The notes: generated by a model from the letters alone, not told the origin. 64,000 bases of DNA from Macrosoma leucophasiata (GCA_036365455.1 JAWQUS010000030.1:14342001-14406000), one strand, 5' to 3'; shown: positions 10,863-22,312, counted from the stretch's first letter. Numbers and translations are program-made.

Positions 10863-11645
10863 AGCAGATTGATGGTGTCCGAATGGTGTCAGTGAAAAAA
10901 ATAATAAAATTAAAATGTGTCAATTCGGACAAGCGTCCGAATAATTTGTGTCCGAGTCTTTAGCTACCGAAATATTGGTTGTACGTTTATTCTTTTATTT
11001 ACATAGAATACTAGAACCAAACATTCGTCTAAGGTTTAACACACCTTGTTGAGACATACCTTACAATAGTCCAGGCACATCGAATCTACATACAGACACG
11101 TCCAGAGCGACAGAACTTGACGATTATCTCAGGCATGGCTTGTGATCTACGGTTCATCCAGTTAACAGTCCCACGTTGATTAAATTAGAACCTAAATTCA
11201 ATGCGACAAAGTTCATTTTACCTTGTTATATCGGGGGAGGAACGGTGTGGCGATGAATCAAAGCGAAAGGATTTCCCTTGTAATGAAATTGTTGAAACTC
11301 AGCAATGTGTCTTGTTGATGCAAATAATTGAAATTCGGCTTCAACATTTCTAAATAACTGTTCTTGATAAAATTTTAGAGCTACTCAAAAACTTATTGAA
11401 GAAAATTGTCTCACGAGATTATTGGATGTGGATTTGGTAGAAATTGTACTAATAGTCGTCACGGTAAACGGACTCATAGTGTTTTAGTTATTAGGCCGTC
11501 GAAGGGAAATTGGATCAAGGACTTGGTGCAGAAAGCGGTATTACTTAAAGTGGCGCATATTGTGAGGAGGTTCCTCTCCCTAAACCCCTTACCACTGCTT
11601 GCTTGGATCTTACTCCTGCTATCGGAAATCTGTTTTATATATTTA
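10863..11645. other. spacer, no gene supported
   Basis: A 107-codon frame (11406-11729, +) contains a leucine-rich stretch but runs into the neighbouring Helitron end, so its C-terminus is repeat sequence. I cannot assign it. Confidence 0.35.
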
Positions 11646-11764
11646 CTAGCTTTTGCCCGCGACTTCGTTCGCGTGGACTTCAGGTTCGTCCCGTCTAGTC
11701 TAGTAATAAGTAAGAAATACGGTAACTAAGCACTGAAGAGCCCTAATCATAGGCCTATAGGTAG

Positions 11765-11965
11765 CTACTGCAGTATGCTCCTATAAACTACATTTAACGA
11801 TCTTTTTCCTTCAGCATAAACATGCAGATTCTTCGCTTTGGAAACACGTGAGCAAGCCACATAGAGCTGTCCTGCTACCTTCAAGGTTTGACCCTGCGAT
11901 TTGTTGATCGTCATTGAAAATGCGACTTTTAATGGGAACTGCAGGCGTTTAAAATTGAATGGCAA
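11765..11965 (-). pseudogene. Helitron PIF1-type helicase C-terminal remnant, outer copy
   Basis: The 66-codon frame carries FSMTINKSQGQTL and LYVACSRVSKAKNL, the last two conserved motifs of Helitron (PIF1-family) helicases. The family normally has about a dozen residues between these motifs that are absent here. The Rep domain and the rest of the helicase are missing, so the element cannot move on its own. It is oriented toward the CTAG end, as expected. Confidence 0.85.
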
Positions 11966-12383
11966 GTTGTTGGGTATGATTGGGATGCGCGGAGGCGACC
12001 ATACGTTTTTATCAAATCGCTAGTGCCTTGAAAATTCGCAAAACGGACACAACCGTCAACGACTTCTGCCCTCATGCGTCTGCCCGCGTTCGGGTCGCGC
12101 ACTCAGCGATGAGCCACTTCTTCCCCACCGCACCTACCCCGCTCCCCCCACGCCCCGTTCGCCTGGCGCCGCTGCCGGTATTTATCACCGAAACGGTATT
12201 TATCGCCGAAATTGCTATGACTCTGCATTTTAAATCTGTGATATCTTCGAAAATATTTATTTAACTAGCTTTTGCCCGCGACTTCGTTCGCGTGGACTTC
12301 AGGTTCGTCCCGTCTAGTCTAGTAATAAGTAAGAAATACGGTAACTAAGCACTGAAGAGCCCTAATCATAGGCCTATAGGTAG

Positions 12384-12584
12384 CTACTGCAGTATGCTCC
12401 TATAAACTACATTTAACGATCTTTTTCCTTCAGCATAAACATGCAGATTCTTCGCTTTGGAAACACGTGAGCAAGCCACATAGAGCTGTCCTGCTACCTT
12501 CAAGGTTTGACCCTGCGATTTGTTGATCGTCATTGAAAATGCGACTTTTAATGGGAACTGCAGGCGTTTAAAATTGAATGGCAA
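12384..12584 (-). pseudogene. Helitron helicase C-terminal remnant, inner copy
   Basis: This frame is identical to that at 11765-11965, with the same internal deletion between the two helicase motifs. The deletion therefore existed before the inner copy moved. Confidence 0.85.
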
Positions 12585-12673
12585 GTTGTTGGGTATGATT
12601 GGGATGCGCGGAGGCGACCATACGTTTTTATCAAATCGCTAGTGCCTTGAAAATTCGCAAAACGGACACAACC

Positions 12674-12830
12674 GTCAACGACTTCTGCCCTCATGCGTCT
12701 GCCCGCGTTCGGGTCGCGCACTCAGCGATGAGCCACTTCTTCCCCACCGCACCTACCCCGCTCCCCCCACGCCCCGTTCGCCTGGCGCCGCTGCCGGTAT
12801 TTATCACCGAAACGGTATTTATCGCCGAAA
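12674..12830. other. GC-rich cassette inside the Helitron (also at 12055-12211)
   Basis: This stretch is far richer in C and G than the rest of the element. It contains CGCACTCAGCGATGAGCCAC, a C-rich run, and a tandem pair CGGTATTTATCACCGAAA / CGGTATTTATCGCCGAAA. It could be captured host sequence. No coding assignment is made. Confidence 0.45.
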
Positions 12831-13203
12831 TTGCTATGACTCTGCATTTTAAATCTGTGATATCTTCGAAAATATTTATTTAATTTACATGCTGAAAAAA
12901 GCAATATTGATCCTTATTAAATGCACAATGTATTTAAGATACTTAATTGGATAAGGATTAATACTGTATTGCTTAAAATCGCTTCGTAAATAAGCCATTA
13001 TTTCTCGTACAAAGTAAAGGATAAAAAATGGTTATTGTGGGTTATTCCTAAGAGATAAACATATACCATCACGGACTTTTTCGTAGACCTTTTTAAGTTG
13101 TACAATACTGTAGTAAATTGTTTTGATCTATCTTGTAGGATTCAGTCAGCGTTTGCAATGTAAGCGCAAAAAATGTGTTTTTTCTACGACCTCACATTAA
13201 AAA

Positions 13204-13277
13204 CCTTAAAAATTGTAGCCTATGTGTTATTCTGATGTATAAGCTATAGCCTATGTGTTATTCTGATGTATAAGCTA
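13204..13277 (+). repeat. 32-bp tandem duplication in the Helitron
   Basis: TAGCCTATGTGTTATTCTGA plus TGTATAAGCTA is repeated twice here and again at about 13707-13780 in the outer copy, so it predates the nested insertion. Confidence 0.8.
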
Positions 13278-13923
13278 TATTGTGGTAAAGTTTCATTCAA
13301 ATCCATTCAGTAGTTTTTACGTGAAAGAGTAACAAACATCCATACATCCATACATACAAACTTTCGCCTTTATAATAGTAGTAGGATTTACATGCTGAAA
13401 AAAGCAATATTGATCCTTATTAAATGCACAATGTATTTAAGATACTTAATTGGATAAGGATTAATACTGTATTGCTTAAAATCGCTTCGTAAATAAGCCA
13501 TTATTTCTCGTACAAAGTAAAGGATAAAAAATGGTTATTGTGGGTTATTCCTAAGAGATAAACATATACCATCACGGACTTTTTCGTAGACCTTTTTAAG
13601 TTGTACAATACTGTAGTAAATTGTTTTGATCTATCTTGTAGGATTCAGTCAGCGTTTGCAATGTAAGCGCAAAAAATGTGTTTTTTCTACGACCTCACAT
13701 TAAAAACCTTAAAAATTGTAGCCTATGTGTTATTCTGATGTATAAGCTATAGCCTATGTGTTATTCTGATGTATAAGCTATATTGTGGTAAAGTTTCATT
13801 CAAATCCATTCAGTAGTTTTTACGTGAAAGAGTAACAAACATCCATACATCCATACATACAAACTTTCGCCTTTATAATAGTAGTAGGATTGGCGGGCAT
13901 TGACATTTGAATTTATAAAATTA

Positions 13924-14113
13924 CTAGCTGTTGCTCGCGGCTTTGCCCGCGTGGATGTCGTTTTATAAATATGTTTTTCCTGAATTTTCTTTGCTATAAA
14001 CCTCACGGAGCCCAAGACCTTTCCAACGAATGCAAAACCGTGGAAATCGGTTCTTGCGTTCTGAAATTATAGCGTCAGGAAGGAAAACCCGACTTATTTT
14101 TATATTATAGATT
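13924..14113 (-). repeat. CTAG-end Helitron-type repeat
   Basis: The plus strand begins CTAGCTGTTGCTCGCGGCTT and TGCCCGCG, a variant of the Helitron hairpin terminus, and ends TTTATATTATAG. It is short and non-coding, 35 bp from the nested Helitron. Confidence 0.6.
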
Positions 14114-14329
14114 GATTTTTTTTTCATCAATAATGAAACAATACGAATTTTGCGGATACATTGTCATGTTCTCGACTCAGAATAATATTTTTTTTATGAT
14201 CTTTAATTGTAAATAGTGTTCGATCGAGTCTACCGTAGATCTCTGGTAGAAAATACGTAATGTCTATACATAGGTTTATAACATAATGGCGCATTTTCAC
14301 ATATAATAGAGCCTTTGTAAAAATATGTT

Positions 14330-14446
14330 AACTTTATTGCGACTATAAATTGAGATGTAGTCAAACTGCACACGGCGTGCAAGTTTGAGTAAAATCGGTT
14401 AAGTAGTTTAGGAGTCCATCGGCGACAAACACTGTAACACGTATTA

Positions 14447-14508
<62 letters not shown>
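14330..14508 (+). repeat. LINE/SINE 3' end with (AT)n tail
   Basis: GCAAGTTTGAGTAAAATCGG and TAGTTTAGGAGTCCATCG are followed by an uninterrupted (AT)n tract at 14450-14508. A simple-repeat tail after a conserved unit suggests a retroposon 3' end (inference). Confidence 0.5.
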
Positions 14509-14513
<5 letters not shown>

Positions 14514-15033
14514 AACGGAAAGAAATATTTAACTGCGGGCAGAAAATTTATCTTTCCGTTTTTTCCTTAATTTCTAAAGTTCACTCACATGTGGTATTGC
14601 GAAAAATAAACAGAACAACTCACTCTTATACTTCATTATTTACCAAGCAGTAAGTATAATTCAAATAAAACGACAGGATACTGCTAACGTACGCGGATTT
14701 ATGAAATATCCATTCTTGCACAAATCGGCTTACTCCTGGGTAAAGCAAACAACGAACAATACAGCTGTTTATGGACTAAAAATGTTCATAATTTAAATGT
14801 AATCCTCGTCATACCGCACAAAGGATAGTAACTAGCAACCTGCTAATAGAACTCAGAACAAAGGACTCGATGTAGGTACTTCAGTTTTTATTAACTAAGC
14901 GCTTATATCAGTATAGAGTCTCGGTACAAGACAGACGGCTACCAACTTGAAAGCCGATTACCAAGACGTCAATACCTATGTACACATACATTCTAGGTAT
15001 TACACACCGACATGTCCAGTTAGCTTCCCGGTA

Positions 15034-15039
15034 TATAAA
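15034..15039 (+). promoter_or_regulatory. candidate TATA box
   Basis: TATAAA in the context CCGGTATATAAACC lies 590 bp upstream of the preferred start codon, at the left edge of the GC-rich gene region. A start site about 30 bp downstream would give a long 5' UTR. There is no clear insect initiator motif to support it. Confidence 0.35.
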
Positions 15040-15628
15040 CCTGAGTATTGATTTTTACAATTTACGCAGATAGCTATTAGTTTACATACGAGTAGGTACG
15101 TCTGTAAAACAATGAAATCGACTCGGCCCGGTTTTATTTTTGCACGTTAATTAGGTCCATTTTGCTCGGCTTTTGCGTGCTGAGGGTGCGTGCGCATACG
15201 TGGAAAAGGACATGTTTTGTTTACATTCGGGTCACAAACGGGCCTCGGAGCTTAATCGCTACATTTCGGCACCTTGAGACAGGAGGAATTCACCTGAACT
15301 CGACACTCGGCAGATGCGTCGCAGCTGTCGACCGGGCCGGTCTCTCACCCCGCGCCCGCGCCCCTCAGGCCGCGCAATCGCGGCTAACAGTTTTATTTTC
15401 CCGAATAAACTTTATCAAACAAAGCGTGCGTGCCCCGCGCCCTGCATCTGCTCGCCCAGCTGTTCCGCCTGCAGCTGGCCACCCCGTCCCGCTCTGGCCA
15501 CGGCGCAGACTCCGCCGCCGAGCGAGACGTCTAGCGGGCCGTGTAATCGCATCGCGGCCCTTCAATTCCCCGTGCACGGCCCATTCGCAGTCCGTATCCC
15601 GACGCCGGCGGGCAAACTACAAGCGATT

Positions 15629-16042
15629 ATGACGGGGAAACGAAAGCGCGAACGTGACAATGAAACCGAGCGGAAGGTGAAGCGGCAGCGGCGCCGCAAG
15701 CGGTCTCGCAGCGAGCCGCTGATGAACGATTCTGACAACGTGGAGAAACGGCAAGCGCTGAATCGTCTTTTCGGAAGGATTTGTTCTGTGGAGATCGAGG
15801 AGGAGCAGAATCCGACGGACAACGATGATTTCGACGACAGCGATCTGTACTCGGATCAGAACGACGACCCGCTGTTGGATTCGGTGCCGGTGGACATGGA
15901 TCCTGAACAGCTAGGATTTTTGGTGTGTGCTCAAGAGACGCTGCGGTTCCTGCATGGGCGCGGCATACCTATCCAGCACCCGGTGTTCGCCAGGCTGCGC
16001 TCGCGGCTGCTCCGCGGGATCGACGAGATGGCGGTGGCCTGA
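15629..16042 (+). CDS. nuclear-type protein with an Orange-like C-terminal segment
   Basis: This 137-residue frame has a strongly basic N-terminus (residues 3-29, a likely nuclear localisation signal), a short segment NVEKRQALNRLFGRI (38-51), a very acidic stretch (56-80), and a C-terminal helical segment (94-131) with GFLVCAQETLRFL, then HPVFARLRSRLL. The last part has the spacing of the Orange domain of Hairy/E(spl)-type repressors (G-F-x2-C-x2-E-x2-R-F-L). There is no convincing bHLH in front of it. The ATG at 15629 has A at -3; the frame stays open upstream to 15314 and beyond, so a longer N-terminus is possible, but that part is proline/arginine-rich like a GC-rich leader. No intron signal interrupts it. 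The function is inferred only: a possible transcriptional co-regulator. Confidence 0.7.
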   Translation: MTGKRKRERDNETERKVKRQRRRKRSRSEPLMNDSDNVEKRQALNRLFGRICSVEIEEEQNPTDNDDFDDSDLYSDQNDDPLLDSVPVDMDPEQLGFLVCAQETLRFLHGRGIPIQHPVFARLRSRLLRGIDEMAVA

Positions 16043-16515
16043 GCGTTGCTGGGGCCGGAGCCCACCAGAACCTAAGCGGATGTACTTCTCCACACCCGAT
16101 GCTCTCCTACTTCTACCTCACTCAATATCTATTGGTGATTACGAACAAAGAACTCGTATTTCTGCTTAGGGGTTCCGGTTAACGTTAAACGTGTATCGCA
16201 TAAGGTTGGATGTTGTGTCTCGAAGCAACAGGTGGCCCGATCGGGCAATCTAGTCATTGTCTAGTCAAGTTCTACAAATATTCGTGTTGCAAAAATGATC
16301 TATTGATGTTACGTCCAGCTATTAGTTAAATCCTATCTCTGATTTATATTTAGAATAGTGCCCTAACTGTGAATATTTTCCTATGCATTTAAAAAAAAAG
16401 TATAAATTCAAAATTATTATTTATATTGTATGTGTGTAAGTGATCGACATGGACGATTCTAATTTCAAATACAAATGTACGAATACAATCTACATTTAAC
16501 ATTGTCGGTATACAT

Positions 16516-16521
16516 AATAAA
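16516..16521 (+). terminator. polyadenylation signal
   Basis: AATAAA lies 474 bp after the stop of the Orange-like gene. A GT-rich stretch (AAGTGTGTTCTTATTT) follows about 25 bp later, as expected for a cleavage site. Together they define a roughly 480-bp 3' UTR. Confidence 0.6.
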
Positions 16522-16721
16522 GTTATAAAATATGAAGTCCTTCAAAGTGTGTTCTTATTTTTTATCATATCCGTTGAAACTGAAATATTAAGATCTTGAG
16601 CAGAATAGAATTTAAATATGACTTAACTAAGAAATAGTATGTTATGTTATGCTTCTTTTGTGTTAGAGTAAATAGTGTGAGAAACATGAAATCATGATTT
16701 AATCAAATAAATAAAATAAAA

Positions 16722-16918
16722 TACGCTTACACTTACAGCCCCACAGTAGGTTTATACCTGTGTCGTGGGTGCCGTTGTACACATACAATACATACACAAA
16801 CACCCAGACCCGTAACAAATATCTGTAGGCCATACAAATATATGTCCCGGTGCGGCGATCGAACCCGCGACCCTCCGAATCAAACGGTTATCTCACACCG
16901 CGGGACTAACCGGGTCGT
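16722..16918 (-). repeat. SINE family C, near full length
   Basis: The minus strand begins with a tRNA-like head (CGACCCGGTTAGTCC, then GCGGGTTCGATCGCCG as B-box). It continues through GGCCTACAGATATTTG and ACAACGGCACCCACGACACA to GGGGCTGTAAGTGTAAGCG. Other copies lie at 23060, 24853, 42862 and 45107. Confidence 0.7.
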
Positions 16919-17474
16919 TAATTATTTAATTATATTCCAAATTTCTTCTTTAAATTATTTGATTGTAGGTCCTAAAAGTTGGAATACAAAGTAAAACAAT
17001 ATACCTAAAATTTCACAAAATTGAAGGATATCTCTTGGTATGAAAACCATGACAGCTGCTTACTCTTTGTACGTGCTTTGTACCCACTTTCATTAGATTC
17101 ACAATTGCATTATCTAATTTCTGAAAATAATTCTGACTACCCCGTTAGGGACCTGGCGTGAAGATACATATATACATATACATATAATTCTGAAGAAATA
17201 AATAAAAGTTCAGTATTTTATCTATAAAATTTCAATCAAAGAGCTAGAGATAAACATGAAAATAAGATTCACAATGTATTTAAACATTTACCCCTTCATT
17301 TAAAAACGTATTTTAGCTAAAGTGTTGCTTATCTCTCCTTTGTCTTTTTCTATCCTGCACATTTGACAATGCAACAGACAAAGATAAAGCATTCTATAGC
17401 TAAAACGTGTCTAATGTACGTTTAGGAAGAAGGGGGTTAAGGTTTATTAACTGTGTAGTTTTATGAAATTAAAA

Positions 17475-17945
17475 AAGCGGGCAAGTGCGAGTCGAACTCG
17501 CGCACGAAGGGTTCCGTGCCATCATCTATAAAAGAAAAGCACGTTTGTTATATTTTAGTTTCTACCTTTAAAGAGTAGAGTAAAAAATGCTTAAAAATTA
17601 AATTTGTTGTATGGGAGCCCCCCTTTAATATTCACGTTATTTTTATTTATTTTTAAATACAATATACAACAAAATGTTGTGTGAAAATTTTAAGCGTCTA
17701 CCTGCTATCGTTATTTTAATATTGACCAAAAATACGAAAAAAACACGATTATTGTATGACCCCCCTTAATATTTTCATTTTTTTTTTTTTTAGTATTTGT
17801 TGTTAGAGCGGCAACAAAAAAACATATTTTGTGAAAATTTCAGCTTTCAACTATCACGGTTCATGTGATAGGTATAGCGTGGCAACAGACAGACAAACAG
17901 ACAGCGGAGGCTTAGTAATAGGGTCCCGTTTTTAGCTTTTAGCAT
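17475..17945 (+). repeat. repeat family I, long copy
   Basis: It begins GGCAAGTGCGAGTCGAACTC and CGAAGGGTTCCGTGCC, and ends with an ACAGACAGACAAACAGACAG run and GGGTCCCGTTTTTAGC. The ends are loosely inverted (GGTTCCGT versus ACGGAACC in relatives). A sibling lies at 53029-53292. Confidence 0.5.
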
Positions 17946-17984
17946 AATATAAATAGCTATGGCATAAAACTTAACAGGTGGATT

Positions 17985-18135
17985 TGCATGAATGTTTGAA
18001 TGTATGCATTTACTTCTGCCTACCACTTCGGGAAGCCTATGTGTGAAGTTACGTAGTTGTAAAAGTGTTACGTAGTCGCTTAACCGAGTAGATCGCTTAC
18101 GATCTAGACCAGCCGCGGGGCTATGCGCGCTTCAT
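17985..18135. repeat. adjacent fragments of SINE D (+) and SINE A (-)
   Basis: 17985-18058 carries the family D 3' end (TACTTCTGCCTACCACTTCG, GTGAAGTTACG). 18077-18133 carries the 5' head of family A in reverse (CGCTTAACCGAGTAGATCGC). Confidence 0.6.
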
Positions 18136-18218
18136 GATAACGTAACGTTATACGTAATTAATTACGTATACATGTAATGCATAAATCAATAAAATAATAA
18201 AATTATACAACGACAAAA

Positions 18219-18383
18219 TGCCCTGTAACTTCCGGGACAGAGGCATTACCCTTTAGGCCTCAGAAGTGGTAACGTATCTGCATTTTGACCTTGGTCTTTG
18301 TGTTAGTGTCTATAGGCAGCAGTCATCACTTAACATCAATGTGAACTGCATGCTTGTATACCACTTCCATTACATAAAAAACA
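18219..18383 (+). repeat. SINE family B, 3' half
   Basis: It runs from GCCCTGTAACTTCCGGGACA through AGGCCTCAGAAGTGGTAACG and ACATCAATGTGAACTGCATG to TTCCATTACATAAAAAAC, the A-rich family end. Confidence 0.7.
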
Positions 18384-18404
18384 ATTTGATATATCACCAT
18401 CACA

Positions 18405-18505
18405 CCACAATGGACCAGTCCCCACAATCAGCACCCGTCCACGTTTATGACGCACGTGGCAGCCATTGCTCCCCGCGACCATTTTTATGGGAAGAGATTA
18501 TAGCA
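18405..18505 (-). repeat. repeat family L, copy 1
   Basis: The reverse complement (GAGCAATGGCTGCCACGTGC, GGTGCTGATTGTGGGGACTG) matches 28688-28800 in the opposite orientation. The class is unknown. Confidence 0.55.
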
Positions 18506-18565
18506 AGTTTTTGCAGTAACTGTTATACTACTACTTATAGTCAAAGTGTTATTTATACAAGGTAA

Positions 18566-20510
18566 AACAAGGAGCAAAATGTTTTTAACTGGACCATTCA
18601 CAATATCCATTTCAAATCATTCAATCCATTCAATGTAAGACCGAAAAAATAAAACACGACCTTATTTTAAAACATATATTTTGATAAATTTATACATAAA
18701 TCATTCAAGTAGGCACCTTTATGAACATAGTGCCTAAAAAATATAATATAACTTTTGTTATTAGACTAGCGACTTTGGTTTGAAATTAATATAAAATAAT
18801 ACAACTAGGTATGGACCGATTAAGTAAATACATCAATGAATGATAATTTCTGATGAAGAAATAGCAAGATAATTGAATTGTTCAATAGGCTATGTCAAAA
18901 GATTTTTCAACCTTAATTAATTCAATAAGTAGTAGGGTCCCTTTTATTTTTTAAAGTACATACTTTTTTAAACATTTTTTTCAATTATTATCCAAAAACT
19001 TTTCGAAATCGAACTTTGGCTTCAACAGTTACTAATGCTCAAAAGTATTAGGTATCTACCTACCTATGTGTATTTTAGTAAAAGATTCAACTTGAATATG
19101 GATGTAAGTTAGCGCCTTATTTTTCACATTGTCAAATTGCCAGTCTCAGTTTCAGTTCCAGGTAATCAATGTAGGTAATTAAAATTCTTACTATTTCTTC
19201 ATCTTTAAATCATTTTTTTTAAAAGTAACTAAGTAACTAAATTATTACATAAAAAGTATTAGGTAATTATATTCTTATACGTAAATAATAAAAAAATATA
19301 CTTTTCACATAATTTAACTAAAACATTTAAGTAAATTTATATGTTATGCCAACATGTCTCATAAACGGCGCCGATTAATAATTCAGTAGCTGACTGACTC
19401 TTTATTGACTGACACTTAGACACTTCTAAACGTGGGTCACAGGTACAAGGGAGTGTAATCGGAAACAAATATTTTCTTTATAATGTCTTATAGAATATAG
19501 ATTATTACAGTTAACTGATGTAGATTTTACTTCCTTAGCGATACGATATTAATCCGTCACTGGTACACTTACTGTACGAGTCCCTGCATCTCCCTTGGCC
19601 TTTTTACCCATTCTAAAAAATGATTTTACCTGGGATACTGTTCATTACATCTTTCGCAGATGTAAAGGCCACTTATGATGAGGGCACCAGACGCAGTACT
19701 TGAGTACGTCGGCACAACCGTATTACCTGATCTACTGGCCACTATATATATAGCCCGAAATACCAATTTTAAAACATAGGTATAAAAAAATCTTAGAGCA
19801 GGATTCCGAGGCAACAAATTGTTGCGATATAATAATATCGTTTTCAGAAGTAGACCCCCATTCATCACTAGAGTAGATGGAGTAGATAAAAATTGTATTT
19901 AACTCCATTTCTTTTCTTCCAAAAGCATAAAATCATTTTAGAAAATAATGTACCTGTTGACCCTCTAAGAAATACCTATTTAACGAGAACCAGTAATGTA
20001 CATTGGAGGAGTTTGGAAATCGAAACAATATCCATAAAAGTACTTAAATTTTTAACTTCAGATTAAACAAGCAGTTATATTTCACCTTACGCTAGTAGGT
20101 AATTCGTCATAACTACTTAAAAGAGGAAATTAAAATATAAATTACAATCGTTCGATACATAACTAAAAAATAAAGGTGAGTATTTCATATGGACTAATTT
20201 TTAAATAAAAATGTTAATAATATAAAATTAATTGTTCAATGTAAATAAAAGTTTTCTTCTTTGTTCGAAAAGAATAAAACTTTCTAAATTATATCTCAAT
20301 CCTAAATTATAAATAGTGAAGTTCGTGGTATAATTTGCAAAAAGGTAAATGCTAATTAATACGTTCTAAATAAAGACAACATTGCTTCTCTTTTATTTAA
20401 TCAGACCAATTCTAGCTTTGTAGATTGCACAAAGTAATCTAGAAATCTTATCCCAAAAGGCTGTCCCTGTCCCTAACAAAAAAATAAAGAGATCGTAAAA
20501 TCCGGACGGC
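18566..20510. other. AT-rich spacer, no gene or recognised repeat
   Basis: Nearly 2 kb contain no long open frame, SINE or hairpin that I can support. Confidence 0.4.
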
Positions 20511-20522
20511 CTTGTCATTTGT

Positions 20523-22304
20523 TCCCAACGTTTGTCCAGAATACCTCTCTGGCATAAAGTAAAATCGATTAAAACTTCGCAAATTGGCTAGTCGCTGAAT
20601 GTAAACAATACGAAATATTGCTGCCTCTGTAAGCGTACTCCAGTAGCAATCTGTTGATTTGTTCCGATGTCAGACCGTCAGTTTCCTGTTGATGACTTAC
20701 TAAAAGAGATCGAAATATCGCAATACTTTTTGGAACTTGTACACAGTTATTGATTTCTGGATATTGCTTTTGTCCGTTTAAATAACCTAAAATATCAATT
20801 TCAAGATTCGTCGTATAACTCTAAAATGATTCATGAAGTATAAAACGAATTAATGAAGTAATTAGTGTTTGTAAAGCATATTACAATTACCTAGATATCT
20901 AGGGTTACATTTGTACTTTCCTTAGCAGAGCTGAAAGATTGCAATTTAACTGAAATTGAACTGACACCATTTTAATCCCAAAGTTGTATGTCAAAAAAGT
21001 AATCATAACAACCGTTGTCATTTGTTTCCAACATTGCGCAGAACCTCTCCATGAGTAATAAAGTAAAATCGATTAAAACTTTATAAATTGAGTGGCCTGA
21101 ACATCCACTATATGAAAAAATGGTGCCTTTGTAAGCGTACTCTAGTAGCATTCCATTATTAATATCAGACTGGTAGGCGTATTAAGTATACGACAATTTA
21201 AGGGAAGCATAACTAAGCTAAAATGGCAAGAAGAATTAACGTATCAGTTATAATTTTATACACACATTTAGGTACCTATAATATCCAAAAGTAACTGAGT
21301 ATATTAAAATAATTGCACCTTCTAAATACTAAACAATTACTGTATTAAAATCATTGTTAGTGTACTATATAGTTTCAATAATAGGAACTTCGATGGGACA
21401 CGTAAAAATATATAATATCTACCATTTTGAATAAACCGGACACTAGATTATACCAGTATTCCTTTTCTAGAAAATAATTAATGAAAATCGTTTCATGAAC
21501 TCGTTGTTTATTAATCGTTGGTTATTATTTTATTTACAACGTTATGACAACTTCAATTGCAACGTCAGTCCGCAGGTTACATTTGAAGATATGCATATTT
21601 GACAACGCTTTTGGAACTCTTGCGCAGTTTTTGAAACTGGAGTAATTTAGGTAAGATTCGCCAGAACAGACAACGCTTGTGGTATCTCGTGCGTACTTTT
21701 TTACTTTACTTTTTATATTATGATACCTTTACAAATTGGCTAGCCTGAACGTACACTTCATCTTACATAAAACTTCAATTGCAACGTCAGTCCACAGGTT
21801 ACATTTGAAGATATGCATATTTGACAACGCTTTTGGAACTCTTGCGCAGTTTTTGAAACTGGAGTAATTTAGGTAAGATTCGCCAGAACAGACAACGCTT
21901 TTGGTATCTCGTGCGTACTTTTTTACTTTACTTTTTATATTATGATACCTTTACAAATTGGCTAGCCTGAACGTACACAATACAAAATAATGATATTGAT
22001 ATCTTTATAAACGTTCCAATATTCCGATGGCATACCGGTTTCAGCTGATAGTTTACATAAGCAGTGCTTTTTCAAATCGTGTCTAGATTTTGACAGTAGA
22101 GTATAATAATAAACTTATACAAATTGGCTAGCCCGAACGTACACAGTTATAAATATTGGTGCTTCTGTAAGTGTATGAATCTGTTGATTAGTTGTGATCT
22201 CATGCCGATGGTTTTCAATTAACGGTTTATTAACATAGACAATGTTTTTAGCAAATCGTACATAATTTTCGACAGAAGAGTATAATAATATACGAGTAGG
22301 TTTA
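20523..22304 (-). repeat. decayed tandem copies of the exon at 22313
   Basis: About six diverged units (near 20523, 21016, 21548, 21772, 21973 and 22120) repeat the 22313 exon and flanking sequence. Each keeps pieces such as CAAATTGGCTAGCCTGAACG, GTAAGCGTACTC and AACTCGTGCGCAGTTTTTG. The 21548 and 21772 units are almost identical (period about 223 bp) and so recent. The unit at 20523 still reads LTSEQINRLLLEYAYRG with a different C-terminus; the 22120 unit has an internal stop after LKTLSMLINR. Most are therefore pseudo-exons. Confidence 0.65.
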
Positions 22305-22312
22305 CAAATTGG

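Larger units (their letters stand above)
12265..13386 (-). mobile_element. inner full-length non-autonomous Helitron, 1,122 bp
   Basis: It runs from CTAG at 12265 to GGA at 13386 on the plus strand. It is flanked by A (12264) and T (13387), and these two bases are adjacent in the uninterrupted element. Its own internal junction at 12883/12884 reads TTATTTAATTTACATGCTG, exactly what removing this copy from the outer element would restore. That identifies one nested insertion rather than two tandem duplications. Confidence 0.85.
11646..13889 (-). mobile_element. Helitron containing a second, nested Helitron
   Basis: Read on the minus strand, the element starts TCCTACTACTATTATAAAGG at 13889 and ends with the hairpin CGCGAACGAAGTCGCG followed by GGCAAAAGCTAG at 11646. 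These are the 5'-TC, 3'-hairpin and CTRR hallmarks of Helitrons. The host base is A on the left and T on the right, as for Helitron insertion into AT. The outer copy occupies 11646-12264 and 13387-13889 and is split by an inner full copy at 12265-13386. No sequence difference between the copies was seen by eye. Confidence 0.85.

Noticed and set aside
11646..13889. Two independent tandem duplications (A-A and B-B)
   Set aside because: It would require two exact events that happen to end at the two Helitron termini. A single nested insertion into an AT dinucleotide explains all boundaries.
15314..15628. N-terminal extension of the Orange-like protein from ATG 15314
   Set aside because: The frame is open, but the sequence is a GC-rich proline/arginine/alanine mix typical of leader DNA. 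The ATG at 15629 has the better context and starts the recognisable protein. Not excluded.
15629..15800. A bHLH domain in the Orange-like protein
   Set aside because: The basic tract and EKRQALNRLFGRI are suggestive, but no loop and second helix follow; the next residues are acidic and disordered-looking.
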